Below the pieces are notes generated by a model. That model had not been told where the DNA came from, made no database searches, and saw only the letters and a program-made list of their open reading frames with translations. Source: Syntrophomonas sp. UBA5432 (GTDB taxonomy: Bacteria > Bacillota > Syntrophomonadia > Syntrophomonadales > Syntrophomonadaceae). Taken from it: a stretch of DNA of 16,343 bases. Position numbers and translations under genes: made by a program. Where the stretch lies: NCBI GenBank assembly GCA_002424365.1, contig DIRQ01000079.1:1-16343 (forward strand). The letters run 5' to 3'. Position 1 is the first letter of the stretch; each line of letters begins with the position of its first letter. Below are positions 1 through 6,920 of this stretch, in pieces.

Positions 1-21
1 CGATTCCTGTCTCCCCTGCCA
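1..21 (+). tRNA. 3' end of a tRNA, probably tRNA-Trp (5' part outside window)
   Basis: The first 21 bases read as the end of a tRNA: CGATT (second part of a TTCGATT T-loop), CCTGT (3' strand of the T stem), CTCCCCT (3' strand of a 7-bp acceptor stem), G as discriminator and an encoded CCA. The implied 5' acceptor strand is AGGGGAG. An A1-U72 pair with G73 and an AGGGG start is typical of bacterial tRNA-Trp, so Trp is the best guess. The anticodon is outside the window, so the identity is inferred. A terminator follows after 13 bases, so this is the last gene of its transcript. Confidence 0.72.
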
Positions 22-34
22 TAAAAAAACAGTT

Positions 35-66
35 AACCGCGCAAAATAGTGCGGTTTTTGTTTTTC
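35..66 (+). terminator. Rho-independent terminator after the tRNA
   Basis: AACCGCGC (35-42) pairs with GTGCGGTT (49-56), an 8-bp stem with one G-U pair and the loop AAAATA. It is followed by a T-rich run to 66. It lies directly downstream of the tRNA end. Confidence 0.85.
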
Positions 67-457
67 TGAGAAATTGCCATGCTTCTTCCTTCTGCTACTC
101 GCACCCTATTTTATTATTAACCCTTCATGCCCGGAGGACGCAACCACGAATGAAACTAGTTACTCAGATTGGCAGAGCCGAAGTGTTCCCACTCTTTACT
201 CCTCACCCTAGACACCAGTCAAGTTTTAACCTCGAATTCATTACTCAACAACTATATCATTAACGCCTTTTCGCACTAACTGACCTGTTGAACTAGTGTT
301 TGGATTTTATCACAGCTGTGTTAATAGTATGTCACTTGTTACAACATCCAGTTAACAGTTAATTAATATTCGTAAAGATTTTAAAGAAGTGGATGAAAAG
401 CCTAAGCTTTGGATTTTTAGCTGGATATAATGTCCATGAATGGAGCTTGAAAATACT
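67..457. other. Non-coding stretch upstream of the alcohol dehydrogenase promoter
   Basis: I see no convincing gene in these 391 bases: no ORF with a ribosome binding site and no recognisable RNA. There are short palindromes: ACTAGT near 155 and near 291, CACAGCTGTG at 311-320, and TTGT-T-ACAA at 336-344. The last two lie about 115-150 bp upstream of the sigma-54-like element at 458-473, a distance that suits an enhancer or operator, but they do not match the TTGCA-N4-TGCAA palindromes found near 8431-8520. Confidence 0.4.
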
Positions 458-473
458 TGGCATAATAATTGCA
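458..473 (+). promoter_or_regulatory. Candidate sigma-54 (-24/-12) promoter of the alcohol dehydrogenase gene
   Basis: TGGCATA-ATAA-TTGCA matches the sigma-54 consensus TGGCACR-N4-TTGCW at all fixed positions except the C at position 6, which is T. The invariant GG (459-460) and GC (471-472) have the required 10-base gap. The predicted start of transcription is near 484, giving a leader of about 211 bases before the ATG at 695. The same variant, with the same C-to-T change and the same flanking bases, occurs before the CoA-transferase gene at 8694-8709. Confidence 0.62.
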
Positions 474-483
474 ATAACTATAA

Positions 484-680
484 GCAAACAAACAGACAGT
501 ATATCCACCGGTGGGTAGCAGTCAAATAACCAAAAAAACAAACCTATTTTTAAAATGGGCTTTTTGGATTAGAGCTTGTTTAATCCTACGGGTGTTCAGG
601 CCGATAAACGCCCCTGGTACAGGTGTATCGTTTTCTTTAAAAATTGGGGATTGGCTTGCATTGTAGAATAACAATTTTTA
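484..680 (+). promoter_or_regulatory. Structured 5' leader of the alcohol dehydrogenase mRNA
   Basis: If transcription starts near 484, the leader holds several foldable elements: the palindrome CCACCGGTGG (505-514), an AT-rich hairpin CCTATTTT/AAAATGGG (543-559) followed by CTTTTTGG, a 7-bp stem GGGTGTT (590-596) with AACGCCC (607-613), and CCTG (613-616) with CAGG (620-623). The loop of the 590-613 hairpin also contains CAGG (597-600), which could pair with CCTG 613-616 as a pseudoknot or as a competing fold. I do not recognise a known riboswitch. The function is unknown. Confidence 0.35.
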
Positions 681-694
681 AGGAGGAAAAATAT

Positions 695-1912
695 ATGTGG
701 GAAAATAAAATGAATGTTAACCAGGTAGTTGAAATTCGCAGCCGTACGCTCTGCTACTTTGGGGTGGGCGCCCTGCAAAAAGTAAATGATATTTGTGAAT
801 ACCTGAAAAAAGAGGGCATTGACAAGGTTTTAATCACCACTGACGAAATAGTTTACAAGATTACCGGTGTTTGGGAAGTCCTCGAACCAGCCATGAAGAA
901 GAATGGTATCTCCTATACTCTATATACCAAGGTTGTTCCCAACCCCACCGTAGATGGTATAGATGAAGCAACTAAAATGGGCAAAGACCTGGGTGCTAAA
1001 GCAGTTATCGGTATTGGCGGAGGAAGCCCGATCGACACTGGTAAGAGCTGTGCCGTTCTGCTTCATCCCGACAATAAGAAATACAATGCCCGCGATCTTT
1101 ATACATTTAAATTTAATGCCGAGAAAGCTGTTCCGATTATTGCCATCAATACCACTCATGGAACTGGTACTGAAGTTGACAGATTCGCAGTGGCCAGCAT
1201 TCCTGAAATGGAGTATAAACCGGCTCTGGCCGCTGAATGTTTATACCCCACGTTCGCTATTGATGACCCGGTTATAATGACCAAGCTCCCAACTAAACAA
1301 ACCATTTATACCGCTGTTGATGCTGTAAACCATGTTAATGAAGCGGCTACCTCTATAGTAACCAGTCCTTATACTGTGCTTACTGCAGTTGAAACCGTAA
1401 GGCTGGTAGGCCGTTACCTGCCCCAGGCAGTAGCTCATCCTGATGATTTAACCGCAAGATACTACCTGCTCTATGCTTCCATGATAGCAGGTATTTGTTT
1501 TGATAACGGTCTGTTGCACTTTACCCATGCTTTGGAACATCCGCTAAGTGCAGTTAAACCTGATTTATCCCATGGCCTAGGTTTGGCTATGCTGCTTCCC
1601 GCAGTAATCAAATATACCTATCCTGCATGTCCTGAGATTATGGCTGCTATGTATGAAACAATTGTACCTGGCTTAAAAGGTGTACCAGGTGAGGCTGAGA
1701 GATGTGCCAAAGAAGTAGAACAATGGCTGTTCAGTGTTGGTTGCACTGAGAAATTAGCTGACATGGGTTACAATGAAGGTCATATTGACAAACTGGTCAA
1801 ACTGGCATTTGAAACTCCGGGACTGGCTGGTCTGCTCGGTGTAGCACCAATAAAAGCTGACGAGAAAATAGTTAGAAAGATATTTGAAGATAGCATGAAA
1901 CCTATGTGCTAG
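695..1912 (+). CDS. Iron-containing alcohol dehydrogenase
   Basis: A 405-residue protein of the iron-dependent (group III) alcohol dehydrogenase family, cytoplasmic enzymes that interconvert alcohols and aldehydes with NAD(P)(H). The N-terminal half is a dinucleotide-binding domain with GGGS at 108-111 and the family motif THGTGTE near 154-160. The C-terminal helical domain carries the four expected metal ligands: D209, H213, H278 and H293 (compare FucO D196, H200, H263, H277). The ATG at 695 is chosen because AAGGAGG lies at 680-686; an upstream in-frame ATG at 644 has no such site. The gene stands alone between a sigma-54-like promoter and a strong terminator. In a fermentative or syntrophic anaerobe it would dispose of or draw on reducing equivalents as ethanol, butanol or a hydroxy acid. 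The exact substrate cannot be read from the sequence; a 4-hydroxybutyrate or 1,3-propanediol dehydrogenase role is possible. Confidence 0.93.
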   Translation: MWENKMNVNQVVEIRSRTLCYFGVGALQKVNDICEYLKKEGIDKVLITTDEIVYKITGVWEVLEPAMKKNGISYTLYTKVVPNPTVDGIDEATKMGKDLGAKAVIGIGGGSPIDTGKSCAVLLHPDNKKYNARDLYTFKFNAEKAVPIIAINTTHGTGTEVDRFAVASIPEMEYKPALAAECLYPTFAIDDPVIMTKLPTKQTIYTAVDAVNHVNEAATSIVTSPYTVLTAVETVRLVGRYLPQAVAHPDDLTARYYLLYASMIAGICFDNGLLHFTHALEHPLSAVKPDLSHGLGLAMLLPAVIKYTYPACPEIMAAMYETIVPGLKGVPGEAERCAKEVEQWLFSVGCTEKLADMGYNEGHIDKLVKLAFETPGLAGLLGVAPIKADEKIVRKIFEDSMKPMC

Positions 1913-1926
1913 TAAACTACTAAAAC

Positions 1927-1960
1927 AAAGCCGCGCTAATTAGCGCGGCTTTTGTTTTTT
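1927..1960. terminator. Bidirectional terminator between the alcohol dehydrogenase and the 56-residue ORF
   Basis: An 11-bp perfect stem, AAAGCCGCGCT (1927-1937) with AGCGCGGCTTT (1942-1952), and the loop AATT. TTTGTTTTTT follows on the plus strand, and on the minus strand the stem is followed by GTTTTAG. It can serve both convergent genes. Confidence 0.9.
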
Positions 1961-2129
1961 AAAGGCTATCTTCTTCGTTTGGTACATCCAGGCATTCTTC
2001 TAAATCCTCCAGGCTATCAGCCAAGTAAACCATTTCATCAATATCACAATTAGCCATAGCTGATTCGTAGGAACTGTATCGTACCGGTAAGATGTATCCA
2101 TACTCGCTTACGATATAAAATCCAGGCAT
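1959..2129 (-). CDS. Small acidic protein of unknown function (56 aa)
   Basis: This is a 56-codon reading frame starting at the ATG at 2129. The region GGAGTGATAATATAG directly before it supplies a Shine-Dalgarno GGAG at workable distance. The protein begins MPGFYIVSEYGYILPV and ends in a strongly acidic tail (SLEDLEECLDVPNEEDSL), with two cysteines. It has no signal peptide or membrane segment. The stop codon touches the bidirectional terminator, as expected of a real gene. It lies downstream of the MscS gene on the same strand, 95 bases away. I do not recognise the family. Confidence 0.6.
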   Translation of the reverse strand: MPGFYIVSEYGYILPVRYSSYESAMANCDIDEMVYLADSLEDLEECLDVPNEEDSL

Positions 2130-2224
2130 CTATATTATCACTCCACAATAAATCTTCTGATAAATAACTTACCCGCTCATAACTCTAATAATGTATTCTA
2201 AGAATTGGAATAACTCAGTTTGAA

Positions 2225-3307
2225 CTATTTCTCTTTACCCGGGTTTACATTTTCCAGATAAATACTACGACTGGGAAAGGCGATAGATATTCTTTCTTCT
2301 TCAAGTATGGCCATAATAGTTAGATTAACATCCTGTTTTACTTCCAGGTATTCTGACCAAATAGTTGTATTGGTAAAGCAATATATAAATATATCCAAAC
2401 TGCTTTCATTGAATATTTCAAAAGAAACCAGTATAGTTTCAGGATGTATCCCTGGGTGTTCCGCTAACATTTGTTTAATGCGTTTGACACAGTCTTCTAC
2501 CTTGCTTTTAGGGGTATTATAAGTCAGGCCTAAATAAAAGCTTATACGCCTTTTCCCCATACGGCTGTGGTTGGTAATGGCTTCACCAGCCAGGGTGGAG
2601 TTAGGAATAGTTATTAATGCCTGGGAAAAGGATCTGATTTTTGTGCTGCGAAAAGAAATATTTTCTACTACCCCTTCAACCCCAGGGATTGCAATCCAGT
2701 CTCCAATTAAAAATGGTTTTTCCATTATAATTACTATTCCACCAAATATATTGGCCAAGGCATCTTTGGCTGCTAGGGCAAAAGCTAATCCTCCTAACCC
2801 CAGTCCGGCAATAAAACCATTAACATCGTAATTCCATTCCTGGGCAATTATTACTATAGCCAGGGCTATAATTAAAAACCGGGCTACATTGGAGAAGAAA
2901 TGAATTAACATATTGTCCATGTTTAATTTTTGTTTGAGTTCTTCAGATAGTAGTGAATTGCGACCACAGAGGTCGTAAAAACCCCAGGATATAAGTATTA
3001 CCAGCAGAGAACGAAATATCCGGGAAAATAAAACGTCCAATGCTGGCGACAAAGGCAAGTAGAGTAGGGCCAGATATAATCCCAAAACAACAAACAAGAC
3101 TCGCATGGGTCTTTCACAGGCCAATAGCATCTTATCATCTAATTCACTAGTAGTCCGACTGGTCAGTTTTTGTAACCAGGTAAAGATGTAGCGGGTAAAT
3201 ACCTTTCGTAAAAGCAAAAATGTTAAGAATATTAGTAGCGCTATGATAGCATGGGTTAGATTTTCAATATTAAATATACTGATTACTAGATAATAGAGTT
3301 GAATCAC
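2225..3307 (-). CDS. MscS-family mechanosensitive channel
   Basis: A 360-residue inner-membrane protein. Hydrophobic segments lie near residues 17-38, 66-88, 97-112 and 140-158, followed by the pore-lining MscS signature near 168-200: Gly/Ala-rich GLGLGGLAFALAAKDALANI, then FGG and EKPFLIGDWI. A soluble beta and alpha/beta domain follows (211-345). It is longer than E. coli MscS (about 286 aa), with extra N-terminal helices as in the medium-size YnaI/YbdG group. Such channels open under membrane tension and release solutes during osmotic downshock. The start is uncertain: the first usable codon is GTG at 3307, but the strong GAGGAAGGAG site (3334-3343) is about 26 bases further upstream, and the only ATG near it opens a two-codon ORF. 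The gene is divergent from the small membrane protein at 3445. Confidence 0.92.
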   Translation of the reverse strand: MIQLYYLVISIFNIENLTHAIIALLIFLTFLLLRKVFTRYIFTWLQKLTSRTTSELDDKMLLACERPMRVLFVVLGLYLALLYLPLSPALDVLFSRIFRSLLVILISWGFYDLCGRNSLLSEELKQKLNMDNMLIHFFSNVARFLIIALAIVIIAQEWNYDVNGFIAGLGLGGLAFALAAKDALANIFGGIVIIMEKPFLIGDWIAIPGVEGVVENISFRSTKIRSFSQALITIPNSTLAGEAITNHSRMGKRRISFYLGLTYNTPKSKVEDCVKRIKQMLAEHPGIHPETILVSFEIFNESSLDIFIYCFTNTTIWSEYLEVKQDVNLTIMAILEEERISIAFPSRSIYLENVNPGKEK

Positions 3308-3410
3308 ATAATATTCTAGTATCGCTAATTCATCTCCTTCCTCAATACTACTGCTACAGGAAATAGTATCTTCGCTTACCAGGTATGAAATTAATATTAA
3401 AGGCTAATAA

Positions 3411-3434
3411 TCCTGATAGAACAAAATCAGGAGG
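3411..3434 (+). promoter_or_regulatory. Hairpin covering the ribosome binding site of the 89-residue membrane protein
   Basis: TCCTGA (3411-3416) can pair with TCAGGA (3427-3432) across a 10-base loop. The 3' arm overlaps the AGGAGG Shine-Dalgarno site (3429-3434) that serves the TTG start at 3445. Such a fold would limit ribosome access. The stem is only 6 bp, so its effect in the cell is uncertain. Confidence 0.4.
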
Positions 3435-3444
3435 ATAAGCATAT

Positions 3445-3714
3445 TTGAAGGAAAAACAATGGCTCTTTATCTACCTGTTATTCTCTCTCCTGCTAATAGA
3501 ATTAACCCTTTATGGACTGTTACAAACGGGTAACAATTACTACCTGTTTTCATTATTTCTATCCACTTCCAGTATGATATATATCGTTTATCACGTTTAT
3601 ACCCTAAGTAACCAAAAAAGTGAACCAACCAAAAATTATCACTTCTATTTTATTAACTATGATACCCCCGCTGGTGAAGACATATTGTTCCGGCAAATAA
3701 GTAAGCGTATGTAA
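3445..3714 (+). CDS. Small two-helix membrane protein, unknown function (89 aa)
   Basis: Start is TTG at 3445, ten bases after a perfect AGGAGG. The protein has two hydrophobic segments (about residues 7-27 and 31-52) separated by a short GNNYYL turn, followed by a polar C-terminal tail of about 35 residues rich in Tyr, Asn and Lys. It is probably a membrane hairpin with the tail on the cytoplasmic side. It stands alone, divergent from the MscS gene and convergent with the EF-G-like gene, with a terminator immediately after the stop codon. I do not recognise a family. The good ribosome binding site and the terminator make it likely to be a real gene. Confidence 0.65.
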   Translation: MKEKQWLFIYLLFSLLLIELTLYGLLQTGNNYYLFSLFLSTSSMIYIVYHVYTLSNQKSEPTKNYHFYFINYDTPAGEDILFRQISKRM

Positions 3715-3749
3715 AAAAAAGAGGGCTATAGCAATGCTGCCCTCTTTTT
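3714..3749. terminator. Bidirectional terminator between the small membrane protein and the EF-G-like gene
   Basis: GAGGGC (3721-3726) pairs with GCCCTC (3739-3744), extended by an A run (3714-3720) against TTTTT (3745-3749). Inner AGC/GCT pairs can extend the stem. T runs exist on both strands, so it can end transcripts from both convergent genes. Confidence 0.8.
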
Positions 3750-3761
3750 ATATTGAATAAA

Positions 3762-5804
3762 CTATTTCTCTTCTTTTTCCTGTCTGGCTTTTTCAATAAT
3801 TTTTTCGGCAATCTGGGCCGGCACTTCTTCGTAATGGGAGAATTCCATTCTAAACTTACCCCGTCCCTGGGTCATAGATTTCAGGTCGATAGTATAACGG
3901 GCCATTTCTGCCTGTGGGGCCTGGGCCTTAATTATCTGTTTCCTACCTGCTGGTTCCATGCCCATTACTCTACCCCGCTTGCTGTTCATATCACCTATGA
4001 TATCGCCCATATAGGTCTCCGGCACCTCAATCTCTACATTAACGATGGGTTCCAGTAATACAGGTTTAGCAGCTTCTAAACCTTTTCTATAGGCGAGGCG
4101 GGCTGCCATTTTAAAAGCCATTTCTGAAGAGTCTACGGAATGATAAGAGCCATCATAAAGAGTAGCTTTTAAATTAGTTACCGGATAACCGGCCAGGACA
4201 CCTTCCTCCATAGCTTCTATAAGACCTTTTTCTACTGCTGGGAAATAGTTACGAGGTACTGAACCGCCAAATACTTTTTCTTCAAATACAAATTGGCCAT
4301 CTTCGGTAGGTTCGAACTTAATCCAAACATGGCCGTACTGACCATGACCGCCGGTCTGTTTCTTATGTTTTCCTTCAGCTTCAACCGTACCACGAATGGT
4401 CTCCCGGTATGGTATCCGCATTTCCTTGCTGACCACATCTACCCCAAATTTGCGCGATAATTTTTCTATTACTATGTCTACATGGGTATCGCCCATAGAT
4501 TTCATTATGGTTTGTCTGGTTTCGGTATTCTTTTCTATCCGGATAGTGGGATCCTCTTCTAGTAAACGCTGTATAGCTCCGCTTAATTTATCTTCATCGC
4601 CCTTACTCTTTGGTTCAATAGCCATGCTAAGAGTGGGCTCGGGGAACTCTATAGGTTCAATAACTATTGGATTAGATTTAACGGTGAGGCTATCTCCGGT
4701 AGCGGTTACTGACAGCTTGGCTACTGCCGCAATATCGCCAGCATACAACTCTGGTACGGTCGCCTGCTCCTTACCGGTCATTATCAATAGCTGGGCAATT
4801 TTTTCCTCTTTTTCCTTGTTGGCATTATATATTACACTGTCTGCTTTCATCTTACCGGTAAAGACCCGGAACATAGTGAGCCGGCCAATATAAGGGTCGG
4901 CTATGGTTTTGAAAACCTGGGCGGCCAGAGGAGCATTATCCAAGTCTTTTCCCTTTACTAATGGATTGGTATCCGGAGTAGCACTACAGTCGACGATAAA
5001 ATCCATTAATGGCTTTATTGCTATATTGTTAAGGGCAGAACCACAGAATACAAAAACGGCTGAACCGTTGGTGGCAGCTTCCTTGATACCTTCTAGTATT
5101 TCATTATCACTGAGCTCTTCACCCTCCAAATATTTGGTGAGTAGTTCATCATTAGCTTCTGCAGCAGCTTCGATTAAAGCCTCTTTGTAGGTTTCTACAT
5201 CGTCCAACATATCGGCGGGAATATCGGTTTCACTGATGTTACCGGTACCAGGTTCAAAAATGAGGGCTTTCATTTTAACCAGGTCAACTACACCTTTGAA
5301 ATTATCCTCTGCTCCAATGGGTAGCTGTACTGGGACTATATTATCGGAAAAGCTTTCTTTCATTGCGTTTAACGCTTTATAATAGTCAGCATTTTCCCGA
5401 TCCATCTTGTTGATAAATGCGATTTTGGGAACTTCGGAAAAGTCTTCCCAAATTACTTCGGTCTGAACCTCGACTCCTGCATTGGCAGAAAGAACCATTA
5501 CTATGGAATCTGCCACCCGCATAGCCCCGGTTACTTCAAAATAAAAATCGGCATAACCAGGAGTGTCAAGAACATTTATTTTATGGTCTCTGTATTCACA
5601 GGGAACCAGTGCAGTACTAATTGTAATTTTTCTCTTGACCTCTTCGGGAAGATAATCTGCTACTGAGTTACCGTCATCAACCTTCCCCATTCTTTTGATA
5701 GCCCCTGTATTGTATAGCATTGCCTCTACCAGGGAGGTTTTACCAGTACCTCCATGGCCAACTAGAGCTATATTACGAATTTTATTAGTAGGGTAAACCT
5801 TCAT
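3762..5804 (-). CDS. EF-G-like translational GTPase (elongation factor G paralogue)
   Basis: A 680-residue protein with the full domain order of elongation factor G. The GTPase domain has G1 GHGGTGKT (16-23), the switch I threonine at 61, G3 DTPG (80-83), G4 NKMD (132-135) and G5 CGSA (254-257). Domain II starts near 295, domain III near 390, domain IV (GGHGQYGHVWIKFEP, 485-499) near 465, and domain V follows from about 585. G1 differs from canonical EF-G (AHIDAGKT), and the residue after DTPG is Tyr84 instead of the catalytic His. These features mark the EF-G-like second subfamily known from Thermus, actinobacteria and Clostridia rather than the housekeeping FusA. It should bind ribosomes and GTP; its physiological role is not settled. 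GAGGAGG sits just before the ATG at 5804. It is the last gene of the lepB-surE cluster, 73 bases after the previous stop, and ends at a bidirectional terminator. Confidence 0.93.
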   Translation of the reverse strand: MKVYPTNKIRNIALVGHGGTGKTSLVEAMLYNTGAIKRMGKVDDGNSVADYLPEEVKRKITISTALVPCEYRDHKINVLDTPGYADFYFEVTGAMRVADSIVMVLSANAGVEVQTEVIWEDFSEVPKIAFINKMDRENADYYKALNAMKESFSDNIVPVQLPIGAEDNFKGVVDLVKMKALIFEPGTGNISETDIPADMLDDVETYKEALIEAAAEANDELLTKYLEGEELSDNEILEGIKEAATNGSAVFVFCGSALNNIAIKPLMDFIVDCSATPDTNPLVKGKDLDNAPLAAQVFKTIADPYIGRLTMFRVFTGKMKADSVIYNANKEKEEKIAQLLIMTGKEQATVPELYAGDIAAVAKLSVTATGDSLTVKSNPIVIEPIEFPEPTLSMAIEPKSKGDEDKLSGAIQRLLEEDPTIRIEKNTETRQTIMKSMGDTHVDIVIEKLSRKFGVDVVSKEMRIPYRETIRGTVEAEGKHKKQTGGHGQYGHVWIKFEPTEDGQFVFEEKVFGGSVPRNYFPAVEKGLIEAMEEGVLAGYPVTNLKATLYDGSYHSVDSSEMAFKMAARLAYRKGLEAAKPVLLEPIVNVEIEVPETYMGDIIGDMNSKRGRVMGMEPAGRKQIIKAQAPQAEMARYTIDLKSMTQGRGKFRMEFSHYEEVPAQIAEKIIEKARQEKEEK

Positions 5805-5877
5805 CCAATAACCTCCTCGTAAATCAACATAACTGTAAAAATGGTACTATACTTTTTATAAAGTAGCAAAATATTTT

Positions 5878-6141
5878 CTAATTTGATTTCCGATTAAGAA
5901 CATAAAAAATCCAATATAGAAATAGCGCCGCTAATCCGAAAAGCAGCATCTGGTAAATAAAAATCCCCTTGAACATATCTACAATCAGGGTAAATACTAT
6001 ACCCAGTGCCAGCGGAAACAGCACCAGTTTAGTAAAAGGCTTATCCGGATAATTGGGGTCTCGTCTCTTTTGCCTCAAATAGGAGATATTTAATACCACG
6101 AAAAATAAAAGGGTGTTTAATAGCAGGCTAAGAAATATCAT
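5878..6141 (-). CDS. Small membrane protein, unknown function (87 aa)
   Basis: An 87-residue protein with about three hydrophobic segments (residues 2-21, 36-56 and 60-82). After the first segment comes a basic, polar stretch (YLRQKRRDPNYPDKPF) that should be cytoplasmic. The ATG at 6141 overlaps the surE stop codon in an ATGA arrangement, and GGAG precedes it at good distance, so translation is probably coupled to surE. I do not recognise a family. Its place between surE and the EF-G-like gene does not reveal a function. Confidence 0.72.
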   Translation of the reverse strand: MIFLSLLLNTLLFFVVLNISYLRQKRRDPNYPDKPFTKLVLFPLALGIVFTLIVDMFKGIFIYQMLLFGLAALFLYWIFYVLNRKSN

Positions 6142-6920
6142 TTTGTAGCTCCAGACACGCTTAGATAAATTGAAAAAGATTTACGATACTCCTCAATTAG
6201 TTGGTAATCAGTCAAATCCAGGTGAATAGGGGTTATGCTAATATATCCGTCCTGGGTGGCAAGCACATCACTTTCAGCTTCCTGTTCCTCCTTGATAACT
6301 CCTCCTCCCAGCCAGTAGTAAGTATTACCACGGGGATCCTGTCTCTCCTCAAAGAGATTATCGTAGTTTCGTACCCCTAATTTGGTTATTTTAATACCTT
6401 TAATGTCTTTCTCGCCCAGTGGTGGTATATTAACGTTTATCAAAGTCTTCTTTTCTATTCCCCGTTTCATGGCTACCCGAACTACGTTACGGGTAAATCT
6501 GGCCGCAAAATTAAATTCCATATCTTCATCATAGGAATTTAGTGACACTGCTATAGAAGGTACCCCCATGATAACACCCTCGGCAGCAGCTGATACTGTT
6601 CCTGAATAGAGAACATCGGTACCCAGGTTAGGGCCATGATTAATTCCTGATACTACATAATCTATATTATCAACTAATCGGCTAAGCCCTAATTTCACAC
6701 AGTCAACTGGAGTTCCCCCTACGATCCAGGCTTCTTCAGCCTCATCCATACTGGTCTTTATTACCCGGATAGGCTCAAAAACGGTGATGGAATGGCCGGT
6801 TCCACTTCTTTCACGATCCGGAGCCACTACGTATAGCTCAGCAATGGAACTTAATTCACGCGCCAGGCTATGTAGTCCCCGGGCATGAATTCCGTCATCG
6901 TTGGTTAGCAGGATCCTCAT
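6138..6920 (-). CDS. surE: 5'/3'-nucleotidase SurE
   Basis: A 260-residue metal-dependent nucleoside monophosphate phosphatase, the usual length for the family. The N-terminal motif ILLTNDDG gives the metal ligands D8 and D9. S39 lies in APDRERSGTGHS and N94 in SGINHGPNLGTDVLYSGTVS, both hallmark SurE segments. It dephosphorylates 5' and 3' nucleotides, and in some species short polyphosphate, in the cytoplasm. The gene overlaps lepB upstream and the small membrane protein downstream by four bases each (ATGA), so it belongs to a translationally coupled set. The ribosome site GGGAGG lies about 11 bases before the ATG, inside the end of lepB. Confidence 0.96.
   Translation of the reverse strand: MRILLTNDDGIHARGLHSLARELSSIAELYVVAPDRERSGTGHSITVFEPIRVIKTSMDEAEEAWIVGGTPVDCVKLGLSRLVDNIDYVVSGINHGPNLGTDVLYSGTVSAAAEGVIMGVPSIAVSLNSYDEDMEFNFAARFTRNVVRVAMKRGIEKKTLINVNIPPLGEKDIKGIKITKLGVRNYDNLFEERQDPRGNTYYWLGGGVIKEEQEAESDVLATQDGYISITPIHLDLTDYQLIEEYRKSFSIYLSVSGATK

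Noticed and set aside
359..541. 60-codon minus-strand frame with a hydrophobic middle, overlapping the alcohol dehydrogenase promoter region.
   Set aside because: Its start is a TTG without a ribosome site, it overlaps a strong -24/-12 match, and it has no recognisable family features.
644..694. N-terminal extension of the alcohol dehydrogenase from an upstream in-frame ATG.
   Set aside because: The AAGGAGG at 680-686 lies inside the extension and serves the ATG at 695; the extra residues match nothing in the family.
4396..5190. Long plus-strand frames opposite the EF-G-like gene, and similar ones opposite lepB, the activator and addA.
   Set aside because: They are antisense shadows of well-recognised genes, with no ribosome sites or family motifs.
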